Shown here: positions 24,403-33,560 of the stretch, one piece after another
How positions within the stretch are numbered: the first letter of the stretch is position 1
How the letters are laid out: the number at the start of each line of letters is the position of its first letter
Assembly: GCF_002195995.1 (NCBI RefSeq)
Contig: NZ_NHON01000032.1
Coordinates: 8,604 to 72,603 of the forward strand
DNA: 64,000 bases
Direction: 5' to 3'
Source: Inquilinus limosus
Lineage (GTDB): Bacteria > Pseudomonadota > Alphaproteobacteria > DSM-16000 > Inquilinaceae
Made by a program: the position numbers and the translations under genes
The notes under the pieces: model-generated
The model's input: the letters and a program-made list of their open reading frames with translations, nothing else
Told to the model about the DNA's origin: nothing
Database searches by the model: none

Positions 24403-26076
24403 ATGGGGGCACCGTCGGATATCGAGATCGCCCGGGCCGCGACGCTGCGGCCGATCGCCGAGGTCGGCGCGAAGCTCGGCATCCCCTCCGACGCGCTCTA
24501 CCCCTACGGCCCGCACATCGCCAAGCTGACGCCCGGCTTCATCGACGGGCTGGAGGGGCGGCCGGACGGCAAGCTCATCCTGGTCACGGCGATCACCCCG
24601 ACCCCGGCGGGCGAGGGCAAGACCACCACCACCGTCGGCCTCGGCGACGGGCTGAACCGGATCGGCAAGAAGGCGGCGATCTGCCTGCGCGAGCCGTCGC
24701 TGGGCCCCTGCTTCGGCATCAAGGGCGGCGCCGCCGGCGGCGGCCATGCCCAGGTGGTGCCGATGGAGCAGATCAACCTGCACTTCACCGGCGACTTCCA
24801 CGCCATCAGCAGCGCCCACAACCTGCTGGCGGCGCTGCTGGACAACCACATCTACTGGGGCAATGCGCTCGGCCTCGACACCCGCCGGGTGACCTGGCGC
24901 CGGGTGATGGACATGAACGACCGGGCGCTGCGCTCGATCGTCACCAGCCTGGGCGGCGCCCCGAACGGCTTCCCGCGCGAGGACGGCTTCGACATCACCG
25001 TGGCGTCGGAGGTGATGGCGATCTTCTGCCTGGCCAAGAGCCTGGAGGACCTGGAGCAGCGGCTGGGCCGCATCATCGTCGGCCAGTCGCTCGACCGCCG
25101 GCCGGTGACGGCGAAGGAGCTGAAGGCGGACGGGCCGATGACCGTGCTGCTGAAGGACGCCTTCATGCCCAATTTGGTGCAGACGCTGGAGAACAACCCG
25201 GCCTTCGTCCATGGCGGGCCCTTCGCCAACATCGCCCATGGCTGCAACTCGGTGATGGCGACGAAGACGGCGCTGAAGCTGGCCGACTACGTCGTTACCG
25301 AGGCCGGCTTCGGCGCCGATCTCGGGGCGGAAAAATTCTTCGACATCAAGTGCCGCAAGGCCGGGCTGAAGCCGGCCGCGGTGGTGATCGTCGCCACCGT
25401 GCGGGCGCTGAAGATGCATGGCGGCGTGGCCAAGGAGGATCTCGGCCAGGAGAATGTGGCGGCGCTGAAGAAGGGCCTGGCCAATCTCGGCCGCCACATC
25501 CGCAATGTCGGCCAGTACGGCGTGCCGGCGATCGTCGCGGTCAACCGCTTCGTCGCCGACACCGAGGCCGAGCTGCAGGCGGTGCGGGACTACTGCGCCG
25601 AGCACGGGGTCGAGGCGCAGGTCTGCAGCCACTGGTCGGACGGCAGTGCCGGCACGGTGGAGCTGGCGCACAAGGTCGCGGCGCTGGCGGAGGACCATTC
25701 CCAGTTCCGCACCCTCTACGATGACGACCTGCCGCTGTGGGAGAAGATGCGGACCATCGCGACGGCGATCTACGGCGCCGACGACGTCATCGCCGACAAG
25801 CGGGTGCGCGACCAGTTCGCCCAGTACCAGAAGGGCGGATACGGCCATTTCCCGATCTGCGTCGCCAAGACCCAGTACAGCTTCTCCACCGACCCGGCGG
25901 TGAAGGGCGCGCCGTCGCACCACATCGTGCCGGTGCGCGAGCTGCGCCTGTCGGCGGGGGCGGAGTTCCTGGTGGCGATCTGCGGCGACATCATGACCAT
26001 GCCGGGCCTGCCCCGGACGCCCGCGGCGAACAGCATCCGGCTGAACGAAAGCGGGCAGATCGAGGGGCTTTTCTAG
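24403..26076 (+). CDS. fhs: Formate-tetrahydrofolate ligase
   Basis: The 557-residue protein is a complete formyltetrahydrofolate synthetase, which joins formate to tetrahydrofolate with ATP to give 10-formyl-tetrahydrofolate. The nucleotide loop [17 protein letters not shown] lies at residues 63-79. [35 protein letters not shown] and [20 protein letters not shown] are diagnostic, as is the C-terminal [15 protein letters not shown] 24403 follows GGGGAC; the open frame upstream is chance. It is divergent from the GbdR-like regulator across 243 bases that probably hold both promoters. It can recycle formate or supply purH with 10-formyl-folate. Confidence 0.97.
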   Translation: MGAPSDIEIARAATLRPIAEVGAKLGIPSDALYPYGPHIAKLTPGFIDGLEGRPDGKLILVTAITPTPAGEGKTTTTVGLGDGLNRIGKKAAICLREPSLGPCFGIKGGAAGGGHAQVVPMEQINLHFTGDFHAISSAHNLLAALLDNHIYWGNALGLDTRRVTWRRVMDMNDRALRSIVTSLGGAPNGFPREDGFDITVASEVMAIFCLAKSLEDLEQRLGRIIVGQSLDRRPVTAKELKADGPMTVLLKDAFMPNLVQTLENNPAFVHGGPFANIAHGCNSVMATKTALKLADYVVTEAGFGADLGAEKFFDIKCRKAGLKPAAVVIVATVRALKMHGGVAKEDLGQENVAALKKGLANLGRHIRNVGQYGVPAIVAVNRFVADTEAELQAVRDYCAEHGVEAQVCSHWSDGSAGTVELAHKVAALAEDHSQFRTLYDDDLPLWEKMRTIATAIYGADDVIADKRVRDQFAQYQKGGYGHFPICVAKTQYSFSTDPAVKGAPSHHIVPVRELRLSAGAEFLVAICGDIMTMPGLPRTPAANSIRLNESGQIEGLF

Positions 26077-26090
26077 CCGATCGAAGCCGG

Positions 26091-26222
26091 CTCTCCCCCT
26101 CACCCTCCCGTCGCCTATGGCGCCGGGCCCCTCCCTCTCCCCGAGGAGAGGGGAATGGGCCGGCTTGTTTCACCTCTCCTTGGGGAGAGGTCGAAATCGC
26201 ATCGCGATTTCGGGTGAGGGGG
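26091..26222. repeat. CTCTCCCC-type palindromic repeat
   Basis: The outer arms CCCCCTCACC and GGTGAGGGGG enclose smaller hairpins such as CCTCTCC(TTGG)GGAGAGG and GAAATCGCATCGCGATTTC. The copy at 45997 contains the same pieces in opposite order, including AAATCGC.GCGATTT and CTCCTCGGGGAGAG. It fills most of the gap between fhs and the phosphatase gene. Confidence 0.85.
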
Positions 26223-26326
26223 TGGCTCCGGCCCTGCCGATGCGCTCATGGCTGAGGCCCGGCATCGGCGTTTGACCGGGCGGCGGCGGGACGGGACAGT
26301 GCAGCCCCGCTTCCGAGGACGATCCG

Positions 26327-26893
26327 ATGCTGCTGCACCCCGACCGCCATCTCACTGTCTGCGGCCTGGAGGAGATCGCCGGCTTCCGTGCCGCCGGCGT
26401 CACCCATGTGCTGTCGATCGCCGATCCCGGGACCCCGGCCGAGACCTATTTCGACGGCTTCGCGCCGCATCGCCGCCTCGACCTGCGCTTCCACGACATC
26501 ATCGACGAGATGCCGGGCCAGGTCTTCCCGACCCCGGACCATGTCGCCTCGATCCTGGAGTTCGGCGAGGACATGGCGGCGGAGGGCGAGAGCCTGCGCC
26601 ACCTGCTGGTGCATTGCCATATGGGCATCTCGCGCTCCTCCGCCTCGATGCTGATGCTGATCGCCCAGCGCCATCCGGGCGAGGAGGAGGCGTCGGTGGC
26701 GCGGCTGGCGGCGATCCGGCCGCAGGCCTGGCCGAACACGGTGATGATCGACTATGCCGAGGCGGCGCTGGGCACCCAGGGCCGGCTGCGCGACGCGCTG
26801 CGCCCGCAATACCGCCGGGTGCGGGACGAGCAGCCGGAGCTGATCGCCATGCTGCGCCGCGTCGGCCGCGGGCGCGAGATCCCGGTCGATTAA
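26327..26893 (+). CDS. Tyrosine/dual-specificity phosphatase-like protein
   Basis: A 188-residue cytosolic protein with a cysteine-phosphatase P-loop, HCHMGISRS (H-C-x5-R-S) at about residues 95-103. It has an upstream general-acid region around DIIDEMPGQVFPTPDHV. It resembles the bacterial proteins annotated as tyrosine phosphatases or dual-specificity-phosphatase-like. The P-loop is intact, so activity is expected; the substrate is unknown. The N-terminal LTVCGLEEIAGFRAAGVTHV is the usual strand-helix before the catalytic core. It lies alone between two CTCTCCC-type repeats that separate it from fhs and soxB, so it may not belong to the one-carbon cluster. Confidence 0.85.
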   Translation: MLLHPDRHLTVCGLEEIAGFRAAGVTHVLSIADPGTPAETYFDGFAPHRRLDLRFHDIIDEMPGQVFPTPDHVASILEFGEDMAAEGESLRHLLVHCHMGISRSSASMLMLIAQRHPGEEEASVARLAAIRPQAWPNTVMIDYAEAALGTQGRLRDALRPQYRRVRDEQPELIAMLRRVGRGREIPVD

Positions 26894-26908
26894 GCAAGCC
26901 GAACCAAT

Positions 26909-27048
26909 GCGTTGCCTCTCCCGCTTGCGGGAGAGGTCGGAGACGCGAAGCGGCTCCGGGTGAGGGGATTTTGTCGAGGCCTGGGCCAGCCCTCACCCGG
27001 TCGTCCCGCGGACGCCCGACCTCTCCCGCCAGGCGGGAGAGGCAACGC
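26909..27048. repeat. Roughly 140-nt CTCTCCC-type palindromic repeat
   Basis: Ends GCGTTGCCTCTCCCG and CGGGAGAGGCAACGC are complementary over 15 bases. Inside are further arms: CTCTCCCGCTTGCGGGAGAG at one side, CCTCTCCCGCCAGGCGGGAG at the other, and GGGTGAGGGG / CCCTCACCC near the centre. It occupies the promoter side of soxB, ending 128 bases before its start. Confidence 0.88.
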
Positions 27049-27176
27049 AAACCGGTCAGCCTGTTCTCACTCCGCCCTTGGCGCAGGGCGACGCCTGCGT
27101 GTCGCGCCTGAGCGCGCGGCGGGGCGGGCGGCTTTGCACCATGCCCCACGCTCACCCTGGACCGGCCATCGGATCG

Positions 27177-28427
27177 ATGTCGCGCTATTCCATCTTCTCC
27201 CTCGCGCGCCAAGCGCTGTCGCACCACGAAGGCTGGCAGAAGGCCTGGCGCTCGCCCGATCCCAAGCCGGCCTATGACGTGATCATCGTCGGCGGCGGCG
27301 GCCACGGCCTGGCCACCGCCTACTACCTGGCGAAGGAGCATGGCATCACCAATGTCGCGGTGCTGGAGAAGGGCTGGATCGGCGGCGGCAACACCGGCCG
27401 CAACACCACCATCGTCCGCTCCAACTACCTCTACGACGCCTCGGCCTTCATCTACGAGCACGCGCTGAAGCTGTGGGAGGGCCTGTCGGCCGACCTCAAC
27501 TACAACGTGATGTTCAGCCAGCGCGGCGTGATGAACATCTGCCACGACCCGCATGAGGCGCGCGAGCTGATGCGCCGGCTGCACGCCAACCGGCTGAACG
27601 GCATCGACAGCGACTGGCTGACCCGCGAGCAGGTGCTGGAGTTCTGCCCGGCGCTGAACCCGGACCCGACCATCCGCTTCCCGGTCTATGGCGGCACGGT
27701 GCAGCGCCGGGCCGGCACGGCGCGGCATGACGCCGTTGCCTGGGGCTATGCCCGCGGCGCCGACAGCCGCGGCGTCGACATCATCCAGAACTGCGAGGTC
27801 ACCGGCTTCCGCACCGAGCAGGGGCGCGTCGTCGGGGTCGAGACCACGCGGGGATATATCGGCGCCGGCAAGGTCGGGGTGGTGGCGGCCGGCCACAGCT
27901 CGGTGCTGGCCAACCTCGCCGGCTTCCGCCTGCCGCTGGAAAGCCATCCGCTGCAGGCGCTGGTCTCCGAGCCGATCAAGCCGGTGATCGACTGCGTCGT
28001 CATGTCGAACGCGGTGCACGCCTATGTCAGCCAGTCCGACAAGGGCGAGCTGGTGATCGGCGCCGGCATCGACGGCTACGTCTCCTACTCCCAGCGCGGC
28101 GGCTTCGCGGTGATCGAGGAGACGCTGGCCGCGATCGTCGAGATGTTCCCGATCTTCAGCCGCATGCGCATGCTGCGGCAATGGGGCGGCATCGTCGACG
28201 TGGCGCCGGACGCCAGCCCGATCATCGGCAAGACCCCTGTCGAGAACCTGTTCATCAATTGCGGCTGGGGCACCGGCGGTTTCAAGGCGACGCCGGGCTC
28301 GGGCCATGTCTTCGCCCATACCGTCGCCCGCGGCGAGCCGAACGCCATCGCCGCGCCCTTCGCGCTGGACCGCTTCGCCTCCGGCGCGCTGGTGGCCGAG
28401 CACGGCGCCGCCGCCGTGGCGCATTGA
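27177..28427 (+). CDS. soxB: Sarcosine oxidase subunit beta
   Basis: The 416-residue beta subunit of heterotetrameric sarcosine oxidase oxidises the N-methyl amine; electrons pass to FMN and oxygen, giving peroxide. The FAD-binding [20 protein letters not shown] begins at residue 34. [20 protein letters not shown] follows, and [12 protein letters not shown], around His184, corresponds to the region that carries covalent FMN in characterised enzymes. C-terminal [15 protein letters not shown] is conserved. ATG 27177 gives the family N-terminus [14 protein letters not shown]. It is the first gene of soxB-map-soxD-soxA-soxG, all with short gaps or overlaps. Confidence 0.96.
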   Translation: MSRYSIFSLARQALSHHEGWQKAWRSPDPKPAYDVIIVGGGGHGLATAYYLAKEHGITNVAVLEKGWIGGGNTGRNTTIVRSNYLYDASAFIYEHALKLWEGLSADLNYNVMFSQRGVMNICHDPHEARELMRRLHANRLNGIDSDWLTREQVLEFCPALNPDPTIRFPVYGGTVQRRAGTARHDAVAWGYARGADSRGVDIIQNCEVTGFRTEQGRVVGVETTRGYIGAGKVGVVAAGHSSVLANLAGFRLPLESHPLQALVSEPIKPVIDCVVMSNAVHAYVSQSDKGELVIGAGIDGYVSYSQRGGFAVIEETLAAIVEMFPIFSRMRMLRQWGGIVDVAPDASPIIGKTPVENLFINCGWGTGGFKATPGSGHVFAHTVARGEPNAIAAPFALDRFASGALVAEHGAAAVAH

Positions 28428-28437
28428 GGGCGCGGCC

Positions 28438-29271
28438 ATGAAGATCCATTCGGGCGCGTTCGAGATCGACACCGACGGCAGGCGGGTGCCGCTGCACGGG
28501 CCGGAGGGCTTCGCCGGCATGCGCCGGGCCGGCCATGTGGTGGCCGAGGTGCTGGACCGGATCACGCCGGAGGTGCGGCCCGGCGTGTCGACGCTCGATC
28601 TCGACGCCATCATCACCGGCCATATCGCCGAGCTCGGCGCCCGGTCGGCGACGATCGGCTACAAGGGCTACCGCCACGCCAGCTGCATCTCGGTCAACCA
28701 CGTCGTCACCCACGGCATCCCGGACGCGGCCAAGCGGCTGCAGGACGGCGACATCCTCAACATCGACGTGACCGTGATCGTCGATGGCTGGCACGGCGAT
28801 TCCAGCCGGATGTATGTGGCCGGCGAGGCCGGGGTGAAGGCGCGGCGTCTGGTCGACGTGACCTGGGAGGCGATGATGGCCGGGATCGCTGCGATCCGGC
28901 CGGGCGCCCATCTCGGCGATGTCGGCCATGCTGTCCAGACCGTGGCCGAGGCGGCGCGGTTCAGCGTCGTCCGCGACTTCGTCGGGCACGGCATCGGCCG
29001 GGTCTTCCACGACGCGCCGGACGTCCACCATGTCGGCCGGCCGGGGCGCGGCCTGATCCTGCGGCCGGGCATGATCTTCACGGTCGAGCCGATGCTGAAC
29101 GCCGGCCGGCCCGAGGTGAAGGTGCTGGCCGATGGCTGGACCGCGGTCACCCGCGACCGGTCGCTGTCGGCCCAGTTCGAGCACAGCGTCGGCGTCACCG
29201 AGGACGGGGTCGAGATCTTCACCCTGTCGCCCGCCGGCCACACCAAGCCGCCTTACGGCACGGCCGCCTGA
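28438..29271 (+). CDS. map: Type I methionyl aminopeptidase within the sarcosine oxidase operon
   Basis: The 277-residue protein is a pita-bread-fold methionine aminopeptidase with all metal ligands visible. The two aspartates are in LNIDVTVIVDGWHGDSS, the histidine in VGHGIGRVFH, and the glutamates in FTVEPML and AQFEHSVGV. The substrate histidine is within YRHASCISVNHVVTHGIP. It lacks the N-terminal zinc-finger extension of some paralogues. It starts ten bases after soxB and ends 14 bases before soxD, so it is part of the same transcript. The SoxB and SoxA products begin Met-Ser and Met-Thr, which are good substrates for this enzyme. It may be a dedicated copy, while a housekeeping map lies elsewhere; that is inference. 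Confidence 0.93.
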   Translation: MKIHSGAFEIDTDGRRVPLHGPEGFAGMRRAGHVVAEVLDRITPEVRPGVSTLDLDAIITGHIAELGARSATIGYKGYRHASCISVNHVVTHGIPDAAKRLQDGDILNIDVTVIVDGWHGDSSRMYVAGEAGVKARRLVDVTWEAMMAGIAAIRPGAHLGDVGHAVQTVAEAARFSVVRDFVGHGIGRVFHDAPDVHHVGRPGRGLILRPGMIFTVEPMLNAGRPEVKVLADGWTAVTRDRSLSAQFEHSVGVTEDGVEIFTLSPAGHTKPPYGTAA

Positions 29272-29285
29272 GGGAAGGGGAGAGC

Positions 29286-29651
29286 ATGTTCCTGATCGAC
29301 TGCCCCCGGTGCGGCCCGCGGGACCAGCGCGAGTTCCGCTGCGGCGGCGAGGCCCATATCCGCCGTCCGGCCAACCCGGCCGAGCTGAGCGACGCGGAGT
29401 GGGCCGACTACGTCTTCATGCGCTCCAGCCCCAAGGGGCTGCATTACGAGCGCTGGGTCCACATCCATGGCTGCCGGCGCTGGTTCAACATCGCCCGCAA
29501 CACGGCGACCGACGAGATCCTGGCGGTCTACGGCCCGGGCGACCCGCCGCCGGCGATCGACGGCCAGTCCATCCCCACCCCGTCCGGCGAGCCGGCGCGG
29601 GGCACCGCCAACGCGCCGCTGGTCGATCCCGCCAGCGCTTCCGGCTCGTAA
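29286..29651 (+). CDS. soxD: Sarcosine oxidase subunit delta
   Basis: This 121-residue delta subunit binds the structural zinc of the complex. Cys6, Cys9, His59 and Cys63 (CPRC and HIHGC) are present at exactly the positions of the zinc ligands known for heterotetrameric sarcosine oxidase. The middle contains RPANPAELSDAEWADYVFMR. The C-terminal 25 residues are poorly conserved, as in the family. The next gene starts seven bases after its stop. Confidence 0.95.
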   Translation: MFLIDCPRCGPRDQREFRCGGEAHIRRPANPAELSDAEWADYVFMRSSPKGLHYERWVHIHGCRRWFNIARNTATDEILAVYGPGDPPPAIDGQSIPTPSGEPARGTANAPLVDPASASGS

Positions 29652-29657
29652 GATCCC

Positions 29658-32600
29658 ATGACCCAACGCTATCGCCTGGTCGGCCGCGGCGCCGATATCG
29701 ACCGCAGCCAGAGCGTCGCCTTCGCCTTCGACGGCACCTCCTATCGCGGCTATGAGGGCGACACCCTGGCCTCGGCCCTGCTGGCCAACGGCGTCCACCT
29801 GCTGGGCCGCAGCTTCAAGTACCACCGGCCGCGCGGCGTGATCTCCGCCGGGCCGGAGGAGCCGAACGCCCTGGTCCAGCTCGGGCCCGACGCGGCGCGG
29901 ACCGACCCGAACAGCCGCGCCACCCAGGTCGAGCTGTTCGACGGCCTCGTCGCGCGCAGCCAGAATCGCTGGCCGTCGCTGCGCTTCGACCTGCAGGCGG
30001 TCAACGACCTGTTCGCGCCGCTGATCCCGGCCGGCTTCTACTACAAGACCTTCATGTGGCCGCGCTCGCCCAAGGCCTGGATGGTCTATGAGCGCTTCAT
30101 CCGCCGCGCCGCCGGCCTCGGCGTCTCGCCGCGCCAGCCCGACCCCGACCGCTACGACCATGTCAACGCGCATTGCGACGTGCTGGTGGTCGGCGGCGGC
30201 CTCGCCGGCCTCGGCGCCGCCCTGGCGGCGGCCCGCGCCGGCGCCCGGGTGATCCTGGCCGAGGACCAGCCCCGCTTCGGCGGCTGGCTGCGGTCGGAGC
30301 CGACGGCGTCGATCGGCGACGCCGGCGCGCTCGACTGGGTCGCGGCGACGGTGGCCGAGCTGGCCTCGATGCCCGATGTCCGGGTGCTGCCGCGCACCAC
30401 CGCCTTCGGCTATTACGGCCACAACTGGCTGGGCCTGCTGGAGCGCGCCAGCGACCATATCGCGCCGCACGCCGTGCCGGCCGGCACGCCGCGGCAGCGG
30501 CTGTGGAAGGTGCGGGCGAAGCAGGTGGTGCTCGCCACCGGCTCGATCGAGCGCAGCCTGGTCTTCGCCGAGAACGACCGCCCCGGCATCCTGCTGGCCG
30601 GCGCCGCCCGCGCCTATCTGAACCGCTGGGGCGTCAAGGTCGGCGAGAAGGTCGTGGTCGCCACCGGCGACGACAGCGCCTATGCCACCGCCCTCGACCT
30701 CGCCGCCGCCGGCGTCGCCGTGCCGGCGATCGTCGACACAAGGCCGGATCCGGACGGGCCGCTGGTGCGGGCGGCGCGGGCCGCCGGCCTGCCGGTCTAT
30801 GCCGGCCATGCCGTGGTCGGCACCTCCGGCCGCCTGCGGGTGAACGAGGTGCGGCTGATGCCGCTGTCCCCCGACGGCCAGTCGGTGCGGCGCGGCGCCG
30901 AGACCACCATCGCCTGCGACGCGGTCGCCATGTCCGGCGGCTGGAACCCGGTGCTGAACCTGCAGTCGCAGTCGCGCGGCCGGCTGCGCTGGGACGAGGC
31001 GCGGGCGACCTTCATGCCCGGCCAGTCCTTCCAGGCCGAGCGCTCGGCCGGCGGCTGCGCCGGCACGCTGCGCTTCGCCGACGCGCTGCAGGAGGGCCTG
31101 GTGGCCGGCGCCGCCGCGGCCTCGGCCGCCGGGCTGACCCCGGTGGCGGTGCCGGTGCCGCCGGTCGAGACCACGCAGGAGGAGCCGGGGGCCGGCGACG
31201 ACCGGCCGCTGTGGTATGTGCCGTCGGACCGGCCGGCGAATGCCGTGCGCGCCTTCGTCGACTTCCAGAACGACGTCACCGCCAAGGACATCCGGCTGGC
31301 GTTGCGCGAGGGCATGGTCTCGGTCGAGCACGTCAAGCGCTACACCACCACCGGCATGGCCACCGACCAGGGCAAGACCGGCAACGTCAACGCGCTCGGC
31401 ATCGTCGCCCAGACCATGGGCAAGACGATCCCGGAGATCGGTGTCACCACCTTCCGTCCGCCCTACACCCCGGTCACCTTCGGCGCCATCGCCGGGCGCG
31501 GGGTCAAGGCGCTGTACGCCCCGATCCGCCGCACCCCGATGCATGGCTGGGCCGAGCGGCACGGCGCGGTGTTCGAGAATGTCGGCGGCGGCTGGAAGCG
31601 CGCCTGGTATTTCCCGAAGCCGGGCGAGGACATGCATGCGGCGGTGAACCGCGAGGTCAAGGCCGCCCGGACGTCGGTCGGCGTGATGGACGCCACCACC
31701 CTCGGCAAGATCGACGTCCGGGGGCCGGACGCGGCGGAGTTCCTGAACCGCGTCTACACCAATGCCTGGGCCAAGCTGGCGATCGGCGGCTGCCGCTACG
31801 GCCTGATGCTGGGCGAGGACGGCATGGTCAAGGATGACGGCGTCACCACGCGCCTGGCCGACGACCATTTCCACATGACCACCACCACCGGCGGCGCCGC
31901 CACCATCCTCGCCTGGCTCGAGGAATGGCTGCAGACCGAATGGCCGGACCTGAAGGTGTTCCTGACCTCGGCCACCGAGCAATGGGCCGTTGCCACCATC
32001 TCCGGCCCGAAATGCCGCGAGCTGCTGTCGCGCCTGACCGACATCGACCTGTCGAACGAGGCCTTCCCGCATCTGACCATGCGCGAGGGCACGGTCGCCG
32101 GGCTGCCGGCGCGGGTGTTCCGCATCTCCTTCACCGGCGAGCTGTCCTACGAGATCAACGTGCCCGCGAGCCATGGCCTGGCGCTGATGGAGGCGATCGA
32201 GCGGGCGGGGCAGGGGCTGGACTTGGTGCCCTATGGCACCGAGGCGATGCATGTGCTGCGCGCCGAGAAGGGCTTCATCATCGTCGGCCAGGAGACGGAT
32301 GGCACCACCACGCCGGGCGACCTGGGCATGGACTGGATCGTCGGCAAGAAGAAGCCGGACTTCATCGGCAAGCGCTCGCTCGACCGCGCCGACACGGCGC
32401 GGGCCGACCGCAAGCAGCTGGTCGGCCTGCTGACCGACGACCCGAAGCTGATGCTGGAGGAGGGGGCGCACATCATCGACACGGCGACGCCGGGCGCCCC
32501 GCCGGTGCCGATGCTGGGCCATGTCACCTCCAGCTACTGGAGCCCGAACCTGGACCGGTCGATCGCCCTCGCTTTGGTCAAGGGCGGGTCGGGCCGGCTC

Positions 32601-32699
32601 GACGGCACGGTCCACATCGCCATGCCCGACCGCACCATCCCGGCCCGCGTGGTGAAGCCGGTCTTCGTCGACCCCGAGGGAGGGCGCCTGCATGCCTGA
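29658..32699 (+). CDS. soxA: Sarcosine oxidase subunit alpha
   Basis: The 1013-residue alpha subunit has three parts. The N-terminal ferredoxin-like part (about 1-100) includes LLGRSFKYHRPRGVISAGPE. The NAD-binding dinucleotide fold begins at about residue 174 (LVVGGGLAGLGAALAAARAG) and has a second ATGSIERSLVF/ENDRPGILLAGA segment. The C-terminal aminomethyltransferase (GcvT-like) part, from about residue 620, includes MHGWAERHGAVFENVGGGWK. The last part transfers the released formaldehyde unit to tetrahydrofolate to form 5,10-methylene-tetrahydrofolate. It is full length. soxG begins inside its last codons, an eight-base overlap. Confidence 0.97.
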   Translation: MTQRYRLVGRGADIDRSQSVAFAFDGTSYRGYEGDTLASALLANGVHLLGRSFKYHRPRGVISAGPEEPNALVQLGPDAARTDPNSRATQVELFDGLVARSQNRWPSLRFDLQAVNDLFAPLIPAGFYYKTFMWPRSPKAWMVYERFIRRAAGLGVSPRQPDPDRYDHVNAHCDVLVVGGGLAGLGAALAAARAGARVILAEDQPRFGGWLRSEPTASIGDAGALDWVAATVAELASMPDVRVLPRTTAFGYYGHNWLGLLERASDHIAPHAVPAGTPRQRLWKVRAKQVVLATGSIERSLVFAENDRPGILLAGAARAYLNRWGVKVGEKVVVATGDDSAYATALDLAAAGVAVPAIVDTRPDPDGPLVRAARAAGLPVYAGHAVVGTSGRLRVNEVRLMPLSPDGQSVRRGAETTIACDAVAMSGGWNPVLNLQSQSRGRLRWDEARATFMPGQSFQAERSAGGCAGTLRFADALQEGLVAGAAAASAAGLTPVAVPVPPVETTQEEPGAGDDRPLWYVPSDRPANAVRAFVDFQNDVTAKDIRLALREGMVSVEHVKRYTTTGMATDQGKTGNVNALGIVAQTMGKTIPEIGVTTFRPPYTPVTFGAIAGRGVKALYAPIRRTPMHGWAERHGAVFENVGGGWKRAWYFPKPGEDMHAAVNREVKAARTSVGVMDATTLGKIDVRGPDAAEFLNRVYTNAWAKLAIGGCRYGLMLGEDGMVKDDGVTTRLADDHFHMTTTTGGAATILAWLEEWLQTEWPDLKVFLTSATEQWAVATISGPKCRELLSRLTDIDLSNEAFPHLTMREGTVAGLPARVFRISFTGELSYEINVPASHGLALMEAIERAGQGLDLVPYGTEAMHVLRAEKGFIIVGQETDGTTTPGDLGMDWIVGKKKPDFIGKRSLDRADTARADRKQLVGLLTDDPKLMLEEGAHIIDTATPGAPPVPMLGHVTSSYWSPNLDRSIALALVKGGSGRLDGTVHIAMPDRTIPARVVKPVFVDPEGGRLHA

Positions 32700-33315
32700 C
32701 ACCATGACCGCCCCGGGCGACGCCTCGGCCCGGCGCTCGGCGACCGCCGGGCTGGTCCGGCCGCTGGGGACGTCGGCCAATCCGGGCGTCCGCCTCGCCG
32801 AGATCGCGCATGAGGCCAAGCTGAACCTGCGCGGCGAGCTGGCCGATCCCGGCTTCGGCGCGGCGGTGTCCGGCGCGCTCGGGCTCGACCTGCCGGCGCG
32901 GCCCGGCGTTGCCGCGGGCGATGGCGTCGCGGCGCTGTGGCTCGGGCCCACCGAATGGCTGGTGGTCGGCGGCGTCGACCGCGAGGCCGACCTCGCCGCC
33001 CGGCTGCAGGGAGCGCTGGCCGGCCGCCATGCCGCCGTCACCAACGTCACCGACAACTGGACGGTGATCGCGCTGGCCGGGCCGAAGGCGCTGGACGTGC
33101 TGGCCAAGGGCTGCCCGCTGGACCTGCATCCGCGCTCCTTCCCGGCGGGGTCGGTGGCGCAGAGCATGGTCGGCCAGGCCGACGTCGTCCTGCACCGCAC
33201 CGACGACGCCGACGGCGCGCCGCGGCTGCGGGTCTATGTCCGCCGCTCCTTCGCCCAGTATCTCTGGGACTGGCTGGCCGACGGCGCGCTGGAATACGGG
33301 GTGGGCGAGGGCTGA
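32692..33315 (+). CDS. soxG: Sarcosine oxidase subunit gamma
   Basis: A 207-residue gamma subunit of the heterotetramer, related in fold to the aminomethyltransferase domain. It shows WLGPTEWLVVG, VTNVTDNWTVIALAGPKALD, LAKGCPLDLHPRSFP and the final VYVRRSFAQYLWDWL, all usual in SoxG. ATG 32692 overlaps the soxA stop by eight bases, suggesting coupled translation. The operon ends here; a 90-nt palindrome follows. Confidence 0.95.
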   Translation: MPDTMTAPGDASARRSATAGLVRPLGTSANPGVRLAEIAHEAKLNLRGELADPGFGAAVSGALGLDLPARPGVAAGDGVAALWLGPTEWLVVGGVDREADLAARLQGALAGRHAAVTNVTDNWTVIALAGPKALDVLAKGCPLDLHPRSFPAGSVAQSMVGQADVVLHRTDDADGAPRLRVYVRRSFAQYLWDWLADGALEYGVGEG

Positions 33316-33353
33316 GGACAGCCGGCCGGCGCCATCGGTTAAGCCTCCCAATA

Positions 33354-33440
33354 CGTCATTGCGAGCGCAGCGAAGCAATCCAGGGGCCGGTGCGCACCGG
33401 CCCTGGATTGCTTCGTCGGCTCCGCCTCCTCGCAATGACG
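33354..33440. repeat. Roughly 90-nt palindromic repeat, CGTCATTGCGAG subtype
   Basis: CGTCATTGCGAGCGCAGCG and CCTCCTCGCAATGACG ends and AAGCAATCCAGGG / CCCTGGATTGCTT arms, nearly identical to the copy at 18098. It follows the sarcosine oxidase operon and precedes a gene in the same direction. Confidence 0.93.
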
Positions 33441-33560
33441 GTTGGGGTTTAGCCCGATGCTCTGGTTTCGACGACCTCGGAAGTAGTTGGGCCGCCTCCG
33501 CCGATCGGCTTTGCTCTCCCTCGACGCGGACGATCCCGTCCGCCCGAGATGGAGAGAAGC

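Noticed and set aside
29253-33200. A 1315-codon open frame on the minus strand opposite the sox genes.
   Set aside because: It is antiparallel to soxD-soxA-soxG, whose protein matches are strong. Its translation is low-complexity, rich in Arg, Gly, Ala and His, as expected from GC-rich shadow frames.
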